Of a stretch of DNA of 64,000 nucleotides, positions 27,718 to 36,633 are shown in pieces; position 1 is the first letter of the stretch, and every line of letters starts with the position of its first letter. Location of the stretch: the NCBI GenBank assembly GCA_020633295.1, contig JACKDW010000003.1, positions 558,001 through 622,000 of the forward strand, written 5' to 3'. A model generated the notes under the pieces. The model was not told the origin of the DNA. It searched no databases and was given only the letters and a program-made list of their open reading frames with translations. Both the position numbers and the translations under genes were made by a program. The DNA comes from Myxococcales bacterium. GTDB lineage: Bacteria; Myxococcota_A; Polyangia; Nannocystales; Nannocystaceae.

Positions 27718-28875
27718 ATGCCCGCCCGCTCGTCGAGCTCTCCCTCGCGCGCTCTCTGGCGCTCTTCGTCGCGCGCTTCGTCGCGCGCTTCGTCGCGCGC
27801 TTCGTCGCGCGCTTCGTCGCGCGCTTCGTCGCGCGCTTCGTCGCGCTCTTCGTCGCGCTCGCTCGGACGCGCGCTCGGACGCGCGCTCGGACGCGCGCTC
27901 GCGCGGCCCTGGTCGCCGCGACGCGTCGCGCCGCTGTGCTCGCTGATCACGATCGTCGCGCTCGCCGGCTGCCCCGGCGCGCCGCGGGGCGCCGAGCACG
28001 ATGAGCTGCTGTGGCCCGACGGCGCGCCGTGGGCTCGCGGGACCATCGAGCATGATCGCCCGCGGCTGTTCTTCTACCCCCCGGAGCCAGGTCCCGGAGG
28101 ACAGGTCTCGGACACCGCGGTGATCGTCGCGTCGGGCGGCAGCTACGGTCACCACGGCGGGCTCCGAGCCGAGGGCGAGCCGACCGCGCGCTGGCTCGCC
28201 GCGCGCGGGATCACGGCGGTCGTGCTGCGCTACCGCGTGGGCGAGTTCGGCGGCTACGATCACCGGGCGTTCTTCGCCGACAGCGTGCGCGCGATCCAGA
28301 CGGTGCGCGCGCGCGCGGGCGAGCTCGGCGTGTCGCCGCACAAGATCGGGATCTTCGGGTTCTCTGCGGGCGGGCACATGGCCGCGAGCCTGGCGACGCG
28401 CTGCGCCGACGGCACGCCGCGCTACGCCGAGGGCGGCGCGCCGCCGCCGGATCCGGCGCTCGACGGCGTCTCGTGTCGCCCTGACTTCGCCGTCGCGGTC
28501 TACCCGGTGGTCACGCTCGATCCGCCGCACGCCCACATGCGCAGCCGCGACAACCTGCTGGGCGGCGAGCGAGAGCCCGACCCCGCGCTCGTCGAGCTGC
28601 TCTCGGTCGAGCGGCAGGTCACGCCTCGCGCGGCGCCGCTCGTGCTCGTGCACTCTCGGCGCGATCGCAAGGTCCCGTACCAGAACAGCGAGCTGCTGTA
28701 CGCGGCGCTGCGCGAGCAGGGCGTCGACAGCGAGCTGATGCTGTTCGACGACGGCGCGCACGGCCTCGGGCTCGCGCAGGGCGACGGCGCGCCGGACATG
28801 GCGACCTGGCCCGCGCGCGCGCTGGCGTGGATGCGCGCGCGGGGCTTCTACACGCCGCCCGGCGGCGCGGGCTAG
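27718..28875 (+). CDS. Alpha/beta-hydrolase lipoprotein with a repeat-expanded N-terminus
   Basis: A 385-residue protein. Residues 1-75 are an odd Arg/Ser/Ala/Gly/Leu tract (RASS, then GRAL units, encoded by 12-bp tandem repeats), followed by a hydrophobic stretch and lipobox LAGC. The hydrolase domain has IVASGGSYGHHGG (oxyanion Gly region), a GFSAGGHMAAS nucleophile elbow, and Asp and His near LVHSRRDRKV and DDGAHGLG. This matches the acetyl-esterase/BD-FAE type. Export with about 70 residues ahead of the hydrophobic core is unusual; a shorter start inside the repeat is possible. The surface-esterase role is inferred. Confidence 0.75.
   Translation: MPARSSSSPSRALWRSSSRASSRASSRASSRASSRASSRASSRSSSRSLGRALGRALGRALARPWSPRRVAPLCSLITIVALAGCPGAPRGAEHDELLWPDGAPWARGTIEHDRPRLFFYPPEPGPGGQVSDTAVIVASGGSYGHHGGLRAEGEPTARWLAARGITAVVLRYRVGEFGGYDHRAFFADSVRAIQTVRARAGELGVSPHKIGIFGFSAGGHMAASLATRCADGTPRYAEGGAPPPDPALDGVSCRPDFAVAVYPVVTLDPPHAHMRSRDNLLGGEREPDPALVELLSVERQVTPRAAPLVLVHSRRDRKVPYQNSELLYAALREQGVDSELMLFDDGAHGLGLAQGDGAPDMATWPARALAWMRARGFYTPPGGAG
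27765..27900. repeat. 12-bp in-frame tandem repeats at a protein N-terminus
   Basis: About seven units of TTCGTCGCGCGC (27765-27848) encode Arg-Ala-Ser-Ser steps. About three units of GGACGCGCGCTC (27865-27900) follow, encoding Gly-Arg-Ala-Leu. All stay in frame with the hydrolase gene and would change its length by 4 residues per unit. Confidence 0.7.
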
Positions 28876-28892
28876 GCTCGCTTCGGTAGGCG

Positions 28893-29798
28893 TCAGGTCG
28901 TCCGCGCTGCGCTCGCGCGACGCAGGCGCGTCGCGTGCTTGATTGGCGGCTCGCCGAACATGCGCCCGTACTCCCGGCTGAATTGCGACGGGCTCTGGTA
29001 GCCGACGCGGTACCCGGCGTCCTCGGCGGTCGTGGCCTCCTCGACCAGCAGCCGTCGCGCCTCGAGCAGCCGCAGGCGCTTCTGGTACTGCACGGGGCTC
29101 AGCGACGTCACCCGCTTGAACTGCTCGAAGAACGCGGTGCGGCTGACGTGGGCCTGGCTCGCCAGCGCCTCGATGTCGAGGCGGGCGGAGAGCCGGGACT
29201 CGATGTGATGGACGGCGCGGGCGATCCGGTGGGCCTCGCCGTCGGCGCGGATGAACTGGCGAAGGGCCGGACCGTTCGGCCCGCGCAGCGCGTGGAACAG
29301 CAGCTCGCGGACGCACCCCGGCCCCAGCACCGCGCTCGCCTCCCGCGAGCTGAACAGCCCGCTGAGTCGGGCGGCGGCGTCGAGCATCGGCGCCGACAGC
29401 CGCCCCGTGAAGAGCCCTCGAGACACGCCTCCCAAGGGCTCGTCGCGCAAGTCCATCTCGGCGTCGACCTGACGCAGCGTCCGCGGCTCGAGGTTGATGA
29501 TCAGGCAGAGAAACGGCCCCGCGGCGATCCGGCTGGTGAGCGGCAGCGGGAGCGGCGTGAGCGTGTAGTGGAGGGGAGACAGCGCGTAGGTGGACCGGCC
29601 GAGCGCGAGCTCCTTCGTGCCCCGGGCCACGATCGCGAGGCACGCGCGCCAGCGTCGGCTCTGGCGCGCGCGCGAGGCCGAGTGGCGGACGCACGCGACG
29701 CCGGGGACGGCCACGTCGAAGACGCCGTCGCGGGTAGCGACCGACGCGATCGCGGCGGCGAGGCGGGCGTGCGGTCCCTTGCTGCGGTTCGCCGACAT
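28893..29798 (-). CDS. AraC-family transcriptional regulator
   Basis: A 301-residue regulator. The N-terminal effector domain (about 30-180) is of the AraC_N type: HYTLTPLPLPLTSRI and the GGVSRGLFTGRLS region. Two helix-turn-helix motifs sit in the C-terminal 100 residues: DIEALASQAHVSRTAFFEQFKRV and AGYRVGYQSPSQFSREYGRMF. The gene is 28 bp downstream of an SDR gene on the same strand, so both form one operon; such regulators usually control an adjacent SDR gene. The small molecule sensed is unknown. Confidence 0.9.
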   Translation of the reverse strand: MSANRSKGPHARLAAAIASVATRDGVFDVAVPGVACVRHSASRARQSRRWRACLAIVARGTKELALGRSTYALSPLHYTLTPLPLPLTSRIAAGPFLCLIINLEPRTLRQVDAEMDLRDEPLGGVSRGLFTGRLSAPMLDAAARLSGLFSSREASAVLGPGCVRELLFHALRGPNGPALRQFIRADGEAHRIARAVHHIESRLSARLDIEALASQAHVSRTAFFEQFKRVTSLSPVQYQKRLRLLEARRLLVEEATTAEDAGYRVGYQSPSQFSREYGRMFGEPPIKHATRLRRASAARTT

Positions 29799-29826
29799 CG
29801 ACGAGGGAGGCGCGGCGTCGCGCGCC

Positions 29827-30720
29827 CTAGTAACCGTAGCGCTCGCTTGCCAAATCGTCCAGCAGGCCCGGGTGCGAGGGGGTCCAGTCGAGCGCCGCGC
29901 GCGTGAGGGCGCTGGAGGTCGGGCAGTCGAGCGCCGCGATCCATGAGAGCCACCCGAAGTGCGCGGGCGCGTCCTCGGAGGAGACGCGGATCACCGGCAG
30001 CCCCATGCGCTCGCCGATCACCGCGGCGATCGAGCGAAACGGGATCGCCGACTCGGCCACCGCGTGGAAGCGATCGCCAGGCCCCGTGCGCTCGAGCGCG
30101 CGGGCGAACACCGCGGCGGCGTCGCGGCGATGGACCGCGTTCCACCGGTTCGCGCCGTCGTCCACGTAGGCCGAGGCCCGCTGGCGGCGGGCGGTCTCGA
30201 TGAGCATGGGCACCAGGCCGTGATCCCCGGGCCCGTGGACCGACGGCGACGCTCGCACCACGCCGACACGGACCCCGCGCGCCGCCAGGGCGTCGGCCGC
30301 CTCCTCGCTCGCCGCCCGCGGCGTCAGGCGCGACGCCCCCTCCGCGTGGCGGTCATGCTCACTGGCCTCTCGGCCAGGTGTAGCGAGCGTGCCCGAGGTG
30401 ACGATGAGCGGCCGGCTCGAGCCGCGCAGCGCGTCGCCGAGCGCCGCGATCACGCGGCGATCGAGCTCGCACGCCTCCTTGTAGCGCGAGAAGTCGTGGA
30501 CGAAGCCGAGGTGCACAACCCCGTCACACGCGCGCGCGCCCGCGCGCAGGCGCTCGAGATCCTCCAGCGCGCCGTGATGCGCCGACGCCCCCGCCGCGCG
30601 GAGCGCGTCGGCGGACGACCGCGAGCGCGCGAGCCCCAGCACCTCGTGCCCCGCGCGCAGGAGCTCCTCTACCACCGCCGCGCCGATGAACCCCGTGCCA
30701 CCTGTGACGAACACTCTCAT
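29827..30720 (-). CDS. NAD-dependent epimerase/dehydratase (atypical extended SDR)
   Basis: A 297-residue protein. The N-terminus MRVFVTGGTGFIGAAVVEELL is the classic GxxGxxG NAD(P)-binding motif. An HLGFVHDFSRY segment and a TSGTLATPG Ser-containing strand follow. The usual YxxxK is replaced by a region around SRLTPRAASEEAADAL, which is atypical. A C-terminal substrate domain ends WTPSHPGLLDDL. It is cytosolic. ATG 30720 is the first codon of the conserved motif. It is the first gene of the operon with the AraC regulator. Confidence 0.85.
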   Translation of the reverse strand: MRVFVTGGTGFIGAAVVEELLRAGHEVLGLARSRSSADALRAAGASAHHGALEDLERLRAGARACDGVVHLGFVHDFSRYKEACELDRRVIAALGDALRGSSRPLIVTSGTLATPGREASEHDRHAEGASRLTPRAASEEAADALAARGVRVGVVRASPSVHGPGDHGLVPMLIETARRQRASAYVDDGANRWNAVHRRDAAAVFARALERTGPGDRFHAVAESAIPFRSIAAVIGERMGLPVIRVSSEDAPAHFGWLSWIAALDCPTSSALTRAALDWTPSHPGLLDDLASERYGY

Positions 30721-30819
30721 GTCGACCAGCCTAGGGCCGACGACGCGCGGCGAGAATGGGCGCGCGTTCGGAAGTATTGCCTGATCGTCCAGCGCGCAGC
30801 CGGCGTCACGCGGCCGTCT

Positions 30820-31083
30820 CGGCTGAGGCTCGCCCAGCGCCGGCGCGAGACCGACGCGATCGGTCCCCAGGCAACCCCGGCGCGGCCCCACGCGCGTCGC
30901 TTCTACGACCTGCTGCCCGCGTCGCACAACGCCGGCGAGCAGCGCAGCCCGCGGCTCACCGCGCTCGACGAGCTCGGCTTCCCGGGCGAGGACGCCTGGG
31001 CCGATCAGCCGTTCTGCGGCGGGCTCGGCGGGAGGACGTGCGCGTCGTCGGTGCGCGAGAAGCTGCTGCTCGATCCGTTCTAG
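30820..31083 (+). pseudogene. Orphan coding fragment (C-terminal piece of an unknown protein)
   Basis: A frame with almost pure G/C third positions reads into RRFYDLLPASHNAGEQ, DELGFPGEDAWADQPFCGG and VREKLLLDPF, then TAG at 31081-31083. No start codon with a ribosome site is seen in this frame, and upstream codons lose character before about 30800. It looks like the tail of a gene whose front was deleted. No family is recognised. The rest of 30721-31273 shows nothing except promoters. Confidence 0.4.
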
Positions 31084-31260
31084 TCGCGTCGCCGCGCGCG
31101 GCCGCGACACGTCGCGCGCCAGGGCCCGCGTCGGCCCGCGCGCTCGGGTCGCGCTCGCTCGAGTCGTGGACGCGCCGTCGCGCGCCGCTCCGTCGGCCCG
31201 GCGCGCCTGATTTCTATGTGTCTCTATGGCCATGTAACACGGCGGTCACCAGGCCTGCGA

Positions 31261-31266
31261 TACAAT
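31261..31266 (+). promoter_or_regulatory. Candidate -10 box for leaderless carboxylesterase mRNA
   Basis: TACAAT lies exactly 7 nt before ATG 31274, with no ribosome site. Confidence 0.5.
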
Positions 31267-31273
31267 CCCCGCG

Positions 31274-33187
31274 ATGCATGAACGTCCCACCCGCGCGCGC
31301 TCCTCGGCCCCTGCCGCGACCCCTCGGCACGCCCGGCGGGAGCGGTTGCTCCCGCGCCGCTCACCGCGGCGACACGCGCTCGCGCCCCGCGGCGGCGCGC
31401 TGGCGCTCGTGTTGGTCGGCGCGCCCGCGCTGACGCTCGCGGCCTGCGGCGGCGACGACGAGCAGACCACGGCGGCGAGCAGCGAGAGCGACGGCACCAC
31501 GACCGCCGGTCCCGCGACCGCGGGCACCACCGACGGCGGTGAGACCGACGTGACCGAGACGACCGCGACGACGACCGACACGACGTCGCCGGAGACGAGC
31601 GGCTCGAGCGGCGAGACCGAGACGGCGACCACGGGGGAGCCTGGCTGCGCCGAGCCCGTGACCCCGGACGGCGCGCTCGTGCCCACCACGCACGGGCCGA
31701 TCGAGGGCTTCGTCGACGACGGCGTCTACACCTTCCTCGGCGTCCCCTACGCCGCGCCGCCGGTCGGGGATCTGCGCTTCCGCGCGCCGCTGAACCCCGC
31801 GTGCTGGGACGCGCCGCGCGACGCGAGCGCGCTCGGGCCGCGCTGCGTCCAGCTCGACGGCGACCAGGCGGGCCCCAACGGCGACGTCATCGGCGACGAG
31901 GACTGCCTGCACCTCAACGTCTGGACGCCAGAGACAGGACCGGAAGACCAGGTCACGAAGCGCCCGGTGATGGTCTTCATCCACGGGGGCGGCAACGCGG
32001 TCGGCTCGGCCGTCGACCCGCTCTACGACGGCGCCGCGCTCGCGCGCGACCACGACGTCGTCGTCGTCACGCTCAACTACCGGCTCGCGGCGCTCGGCTT
32101 CCTGACCCACCCCGCGCTCGCCGGCGAGTCGGCCGAGGGGGTCTCGGGGAACTACGCCACGCTCGATCAGCTCAAGGCGCTCGAGTGGGTCCAGGACAAC
32201 ATCGCGGTGTTCGGGGGCGACCCGGGCGACGTGCTGCTGTTCGGCGAGTCCGCCGGCGCCGTCAACACCTGCACGCTCGTCGGCTCGCCGCTCGCGGCCG
32301 GGCTGTTTCATCGCGCGATCGTTCAGAGCGGCGGCTGCACTCACCGCAGCCTCGCGAGCTACGAGGACGGCATGAGCGAGCCGTGGGTGACCGCGAGCGG
32401 CTGCGCCGGCGAGGCCGACGTGCCCGCCTGCCTGCGCGCGCTGCCGGCCGAGCAGCTCGTCGCGATCGAGCCCAACGGCTACCCGAGCGTCGCCGGCTTC
32501 GGTCAGGGCTTCGGGCCGCACGTCGACGGCTACGTGCTCCCGCAGTCGGCGATGGACGCGATCGAGTCCGGCGCGCACAACCACGTGCCGATCATCGTCG
32601 GCGCCAACAACGACGAGACCGCGAGCTCGGTGCCGCCGCTGACCGAGCCGGCCTTCAACGCGCTCGTGCAGGCGACGTTCGCGATCTTCGGCATGGACGT
32701 CGTGCAGCAGATCCTCGATCTCTACGCGCTCGACAAGTACGGCGGCGATCCGACCGAGGCCTACATCGCGCTGACGAGCGACGTGAAGTTCGTGTGCGGC
32801 GCCCGGCGGATCGCGCGGGCGCTCGCCGCCAACCAGGACGAGCCGGTGTTCCGCTACCACTTCGCCTACGACGGCTACACCATCGGCATGAACCAGACGC
32901 CGAAGGCGTTTCACGGGCTCGAGCTCGCCTACATCTTCGCGACCTTCAGCGCCATCAAGATCGGGCCGTTCGACTACGTGCCCAACGCCGACGACCTCGA
33001 GATGTCCGCGATCATGCAGGACGCCTGGACCGCGCACGCGGCCGTCGGCGACCCCTCGGCGGGCGGGCTGACGTGGCCGGAGTACGCCGGCGGCGGAGAC
33101 CCGCACATGCGGCTCGACGTGCCGTCGATGGCCGGCGACGGCGTGCGCACCGAGGAGTGTGACTTCTGGGACGCGCTGCTGCCCTGA
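31274..33187 (+). CDS. Type-B carboxylesterase lipoprotein
   Basis: A 637-residue protein. A long basic N-terminus (residues 1-40, Arg/Pro/His-rich) precedes a hydrophobic core and lipobox LAAC, then a Thr/Ser/Glu linker to about 120. The esterase domain holds THGPIEGFVDDGVYTFLGVPYA, EDCLHLNVWTP, the oxyanion hole HGGGNAVGS, nucleophile Ser326 in FGESAGA, then NNDETA and the catalytic-His segment FHGLELAYIF. This is the cholinesterase/carboxylesterase family with all key residues present. It is likely exposed on the cell surface and hydrolyses small esters. Single gene. Confidence 0.9.
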   Translation: MHERPTRARSSAPAATPRHARRERLLPRRSPRRHALAPRGGALALVLVGAPALTLAACGGDDEQTTAASSESDGTTTAGPATAGTTDGGETDVTETTATTTDTTSPETSGSSGETETATTGEPGCAEPVTPDGALVPTTHGPIEGFVDDGVYTFLGVPYAAPPVGDLRFRAPLNPACWDAPRDASALGPRCVQLDGDQAGPNGDVIGDEDCLHLNVWTPETGPEDQVTKRPVMVFIHGGGNAVGSAVDPLYDGAALARDHDVVVVTLNYRLAALGFLTHPALAGESAEGVSGNYATLDQLKALEWVQDNIAVFGGDPGDVLLFGESAGAVNTCTLVGSPLAAGLFHRAIVQSGGCTHRSLASYEDGMSEPWVTASGCAGEADVPACLRALPAEQLVAIEPNGYPSVAGFGQGFGPHVDGYVLPQSAMDAIESGAHNHVPIIVGANNDETASSVPPLTEPAFNALVQATFAIFGMDVVQQILDLYALDKYGGDPTEAYIALTSDVKFVCGARRIARALAANQDEPVFRYHFAYDGYTIGMNQTPKAFHGLELAYIFATFSAIKIGPFDYVPNADDLEMSAIMQDAWTAHAAVGDPSAGGLTWPEYAGGGDPHMRLDVPSMAGDGVRTEECDFWDALLP

Positions 33188-33231
33188 GCGTGCACGCGTC
33201 GCGGGCGCGGACGCGCGCGCGCTCGATCGGG

Positions 33232-33237
33232 TAGACT
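33232..33237 (+). promoter_or_regulatory. Candidate -10 box for leaderless mRNA of the next gene
   Basis: TAGACT lies exactly 6 nt before the TTG start at 33244; no ribosome site is present. Confidence 0.45.
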
Positions 33238-33243
33238 GGCGCC

Positions 33244-33867
33244 TTGGCGCGTCTTATCCCGATCGCCCCGGAGCTCCTGCTCGCCGCGCGCCCCGGCCTC
33301 GAGCCCCCGCCCACGACCAGCGCGTGGAAGGCCCGGCACGTGCAGGCGCCCATGGCCCCGTGGTTCGAGCTGACGCCCGCGTCGCCCTCGGTCGACGAGC
33401 GCCTCGACGAGCACGACGCCGGCGTCGCCGCGGCGCTCGAGCTGCACGGCGCGATCGCGGGCCTGCTCCCCGACGACCTGCACAAGCGCGTCGAGGAGGG
33501 CGCGGTGGTCCTCGGCGGCGGGCCGGTGCCCCGCGGCGCGCCGGCCGACAGCGAGCTCAAGCGCCTGCGCAGGCGGTTCCGCGCCCAGTGCACGATCCGC
33601 CTGCGCGTGGCCGCGAGCGGGCTCTCGAGCGGTCGTCAGTGCCTGCTGGTGTTCTCGCTGTGGGGCGCCGGCAACGCGGGGCTGCAGGTGTTCCTCGGCG
33701 CCATGGCGATCGATGAGGTCGGGCTGCGCGACGGCCCCGAGCGCCTCGCGCTGCTCATCGACGTCGGCCGTCAGGACGCGCTGCTGCTCGACCTGTGGCT
33801 GCGGCTGTGCGGCGACCACGAGCACGCGCGGGTCGCCGTTCGCGGGGTCCAGGGCTTCCTGCTGTGA
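33244..33867 (+). CDS. Hypothetical protein (207 aa)
   Basis: No family is recognised. The protein starts MARLIPIAPELLLAARPG (TTG codon; the first ATG in frame is 36 codons later and leaves out conserved-looking sequence). Composition is Ala/Leu-rich with a helical middle (ELHGAIAGLLPDDLHKRVEEG) and a beta-rich end (GRQCLLVFSLWGAGNAGLQVFLGAMAI). No signal peptide or Cys cluster. The spacing to the -10 box supports the TTG start. It is convergent with the histidine kinase gene, 42 bp apart. Confidence 0.6.
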   Translation: MARLIPIAPELLLAARPGLEPPPTTSAWKARHVQAPMAPWFELTPASPSVDERLDEHDAGVAAALELHGAIAGLLPDDLHKRVEEGAVVLGGGPVPRGAPADSELKRLRRRFRAQCTIRLRVAASGLSSGRQCLLVFSLWGAGNAGLQVFLGAMAIDEVGLRDGPERLALLIDVGRQDALLLDLWLRLCGDHEHARVAVRGVQGFLL

Positions 33868-33909
33868 CGCGCCCAGGGAGTTGTCCCAACAGACAGGCGC
33901 AATAACTCG

Positions 33910-35034
33910 CTAGGTCGCGGTCAGGGTGAGCGCGGCCGGGGGCGCGCTCGCCTCGCGCTCGCGGCGTGGGAGCACGAGGTACACGGCCGCGCCGCCTCCC
34001 TCGCGCTCTCGGATCCGCAGCGAGCCGCCGTGGCCCTCGGCGATCTCGCGGCACAGCGCCAGGCCGAGCCCGCTCCCGCCGGGCTTGGTGGTGAAGAACG
34101 GCAGCAGCCCGAACTCCAGCGCCTCCTCGCTGAAGCCCGGGCCGCGGTCGAGCGCGCCGAGCTCGAGCGACGACTCGCGCGCGCGCAGCAGCAGCCGCAC
34201 CTCGGCGCCAGGCGCCGCCTCGCTCGCGTTCTTGATCAGGTTGATCAGCGCCTGCTCGACCTGCGCCTCGTCGAACCACCCGGGCGCCGCGGGCGGCTCG
34301 TCGACGATCAGCGCCGGGAACATCCGCGCGAGGCGGTCGAGCAGCGGCGCCCACTCGACCTCGCGCGGGCGGGGGGACGGGAGCCGCGCCAGCGTCGCGT
34401 ACTCGCCGAGGAAGTCGCGCAGGTGTCGCGTGCGCTCGTCGATGCCGTCGAGCACCCGCGGCAGCCGGTGGAGCTGCTCGGGGTGCTCGGCGATAAACCG
34501 CGCCGAGCCGGTGAACGACGACATCGAGGACAGCGAGTTGTTGAGCTCGTGCGTGATGACGCGGATCACCTTCTTCAGGAGCTCGAGCTCGCGCCGCGCG
34601 AGCTCCCGCGTCAGCGGGTTGAGCAGCAGCAGCGTGTGCGCGCGCGCCTCGAGCGTCAGCTCGCGGCGCAGCAGCTGGAACGTCTCCTGCTCGCCCGCGT
34701 GCTCGAGGCTGAACACGAGGTCTGTCCCTGCGGACAGCGGCTCGCGGACGCGGGCGGGGGCGTCCGCCAGCAGCCGCAGGAAGTTGTGTCCCGTCATCGC
34801 CTCGCCGTTGAACAGCAGCTCGGCGGCGCGCGCGTTGGCGAGGCGGATCACGCCGTTGTCGGCGAACAGCAGCACGCCGATCGGGAGCTGCTCGAGCGCG
34901 AGGCGTGCGGGATCCGGGACCTCCGCGCGCGGCAGCGGTCGCGGCGGCGGGCGCCGCCCTCGCACGAGCCGCGCCCCCAGGGCGCCGACGGCCAGGCTCA
35001 CGAGCGCGACCGTGACGACGAGCGCGGGATCCAT
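33910..35034 (-). CDS. NtrY-like sensor histidine kinase
   Basis: A 374-residue membrane-bound kinase. One N-terminal helix (about residues 4-24) is followed by a basic stop-transfer. A PAS-like domain (about 45-140: LPIGVLLFADNGVIRLANARAAELL) comes next. The HisKA region has His162 in RVITHELNNSLSSM. The HATPase has N-box LINLIKNASE, G1 LDRGPGF and G2 FFTTKPGGSGLGLALCREI. The HELNNSL box belongs to the NtrB/NtrY group. It starts 19 bp from the divergent regulator start, so the two are a cognate pair. ATG 35034 is 7 nt from a TATAGT box shared with that gene. Confidence 0.92.
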   Translation of the reverse strand: MDPALVVTVALVSLAVGALGARLVRGRRPPPRPLPRAEVPDPARLALEQLPIGVLLFADNGVIRLANARAAELLFNGEAMTGHNFLRLLADAPARVREPLSAGTDLVFSLEHAGEQETFQLLRRELTLEARAHTLLLLNPLTRELARRELELLKKVIRVITHELNNSLSSMSSFTGSARFIAEHPEQLHRLPRVLDGIDERTRHLRDFLGEYATLARLPSPRPREVEWAPLLDRLARMFPALIVDEPPAAPGWFDEAQVEQALINLIKNASEAAPGAEVRLLLRARESSLELGALDRGPGFSEEALEFGLLPFFTTKPGGSGLGLALCREIAEGHGGSLRIREREGGGAAVYLVLPRREREASAPPAALTLTAT

Positions 35035-35040
35035 CTGCGC

Positions 35041-35047
35041 TACTATA
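35041..35047. promoter_or_regulatory. Overlapping divergent -10 boxes between kinase and regulator genes
   Basis: TACTAT at 35041-35046 is 7 nt before ATG 35054 on the plus strand. TATAGT at 35042-35047, read on the minus strand, is 7 nt before ATG 35034. The two boxes overlap by five bases around the palindrome CTATAG-like core, with identical spacing on both sides. Both mRNAs would begin at or next to their start codons. Confidence 0.6.
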
Positions 35048-35053
35048 GCCGCG

Positions 35054-36448
35054 ATGCTGCGGGTCCTCATCGTCGACGATCAGCCGCACGTGCTCGACGC
35101 GCTGGAGCTGATGCTCGAGATGCGGGGCGGGCTGCAGGTCGCGCGGGCGACGAGCCCCGCCGAGGCCGAGGCCGCGCTCCGCGGCGGCGACATCGGCGTC
35201 GTCGTCCAGGACATGAACTTCACGGCGGGCACGACCTCCGGCGCCGAGGGGGCCGCGCTGTTCGAACGTCTGCGCGCGATCGATCCCGAGGCGCCGATCA
35301 TCCTCATGACCGCCTGGGCGTCGCTCCGCCGCGCCGTCGACCTGGTCAAGCGCGGCGCCGACGATTACCTGCAGAAGCCCTGGGACGACGAGGCGCTGCT
35401 GAAGAAGGTCAAGAACTTGCTGGCCGCGCGCCAGCAGCGGTTGACGGGCTCACGCGGCCCGCAGCGGGAGCCGGCGCTCTGCGGCCTGCTGTTTCGCAGC
35501 GCCCGGATGCGCGCGGTCGTCTCGCTCGCGCTCAAGGTCGCGGGCGCCGACGTCCCGGTGCTCGTGACCGGGCCCAACGGCGCGGGCAAGGAGAAGCTCG
35601 CCGAGATCGTCCAGGCCAACTCGGCCCGCCGCGACGCGCCGTTCATCAAGGTCAACGTCGGCGCGCTGCCGGACGAGCTGTTCGCCGCCGAGCTGTTCGG
35701 GGCCGAGGCGGGCGCGTTCACGGGCGCGCGCGCGCGCCGGGTCGGGCGCTTCGAAGCGGCCGACGGCGGCACGCTGTTCCTCGACGAGCTCGGCACGCTC
35801 TCCCTGGCGAGCCAGGCCAAGCTGCTGCGCGCGCTGCAGACCGGCGAGTTCGAGCGCCTCGGCTCGAGCGTGACGCGAACCGCCGACGTCCGGATCATCG
35901 CCGCGACCAACATCGACATGCCCGCCTCGATCGCCGCGGGGCGCTTCCGCGAGGATCTGTACTACCGCCTGGCGGTGATCGAGCTCGAGGTCCCGCCGCT
36001 CGCCGAGCGCGTCGACGACATCGTGCCGCTCGCCGAGGCCTTCATCGAGGCGTTCTCCGGTCGGGCCGCGCGACTCGACCCGTCGAGCGTCGCGGCCCTC
36101 GAGCGGCACCCCTGGCCCGGCAACGTCCGCGAGCTGCACAACCGCGTCCGCCGGGCGCTGCTGATGGCTGACGGCGCGCCGCTGCGGCCGGAGCACCTCG
36201 GGCTCGCCCTCGATGGCGCGCGGACGCTCGAGCCGGCCGCGCGCGAGCGCGAGCGCGAGCGCGAACGCGAGCGCGAGCGCGGGGCGCCGACGCTCGAGCA
36301 GGCCGAGCGCGACGCGATCGAGCAGGCGCTCGCGGATCATGAGTACGTGGTCAGCCGCGCCGCTGCGGCGCTCGGCGTCAGCCGTCAGGCGCTCTACCGG
36401 CGGATGCGTCGACTCGGCGTGGTCGTCCGTCGCGATCTCGGCGAGTGA
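35054..36448 (+). CDS. NtrC-family sigma-54-dependent response regulator
   Basis: A 464-residue regulator. Receiver domain at 1-120 with phospho-acceptor Asp53 in VVVQDMNF and conserved VDD and Lys (YLQKPWDD). AAA+ domain at 145-380: Walker A GPNGAGKEKL, the sigma-54 contact GAFTGA at about 225, Walker B GGTLFLDELG and an R-finger region REDLYYRL. Fis-type HTH at the C-terminus (VSRAAAALGVSRQALYRRM). A repeated Arg-Glu tract at about 395-410 links the last two domains. It activates sigma-54 promoters in response to the adjacent kinase. The Walker A Asn-Gly-Ala differs slightly from the usual ESGTGKE. Confidence 0.94.
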   Translation: MLRVLIVDDQPHVLDALELMLEMRGGLQVARATSPAEAEAALRGGDIGVVVQDMNFTAGTTSGAEGAALFERLRAIDPEAPIILMTAWASLRRAVDLVKRGADDYLQKPWDDEALLKKVKNLLAARQQRLTGSRGPQREPALCGLLFRSARMRAVVSLALKVAGADVPVLVTGPNGAGKEKLAEIVQANSARRDAPFIKVNVGALPDELFAAELFGAEAGAFTGARARRVGRFEAADGGTLFLDELGTLSLASQAKLLRALQTGEFERLGSSVTRTADVRIIAATNIDMPASIAAGRFREDLYYRLAVIELEVPPLAERVDDIVPLAEAFIEAFSGRAARLDPSSVAALERHPWPGNVRELHNRVRRALLMADGAPLRPEHLGLALDGARTLEPAARERERERERERERGAPTLEQAERDAIEQALADHEYVVSRAAAALGVSRQALYRRMRRLGVVVRRDLGE

Positions 36449-36580
36449 GGCGCGCGTCCGCGCGCCGCGTGTAACGGATCCGGACAGCTGTCCGCGCGCG
36501 CGTCGACGTCGTCCGGAGCCGGACACGGGCTGTCTTCGAGGGACCGCCGTCTCGACGCGGCGCGTCGCCTCGCGCGGCGC

Positions 36581-36630
36581 CTCGGACCGCTTCGAACCGC
36601 TTCGAACCGCTTCGAACCGCTTCGAACCGT
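36581..36630 (+). repeat. Four perfect 10-bp tandem repeats (TTCGAACCGC) before an esterase gene
   Basis: TTCGAACCGC occurs at 36591, 36601, 36611 and 36621 (the last copy ends in T). It is preceded by a degenerate copy CTCGGACCGC at 36581. Each unit holds the palindrome TTCGAA, so sites repeat every helical turn on one face of DNA. This looks like a tandem operator array 40-90 bp before ATG 36672. Confidence 0.6.
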
Positions 36631-36633
36631 TGC

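Noticed and set aside
27765..27900. 12-bp repeats as a CRISPR or satellite unrelated to genes
   Set aside because: Unit too short, no spacers, and in frame with the hydrolase N-terminus.
33926..35053. N-terminal extension of the NtrC-like regulator
   Set aside because: The in-frame extension is antisense to the histidine kinase gene and Ser/Arg low-complexity; the receiver domain begins at 35054.
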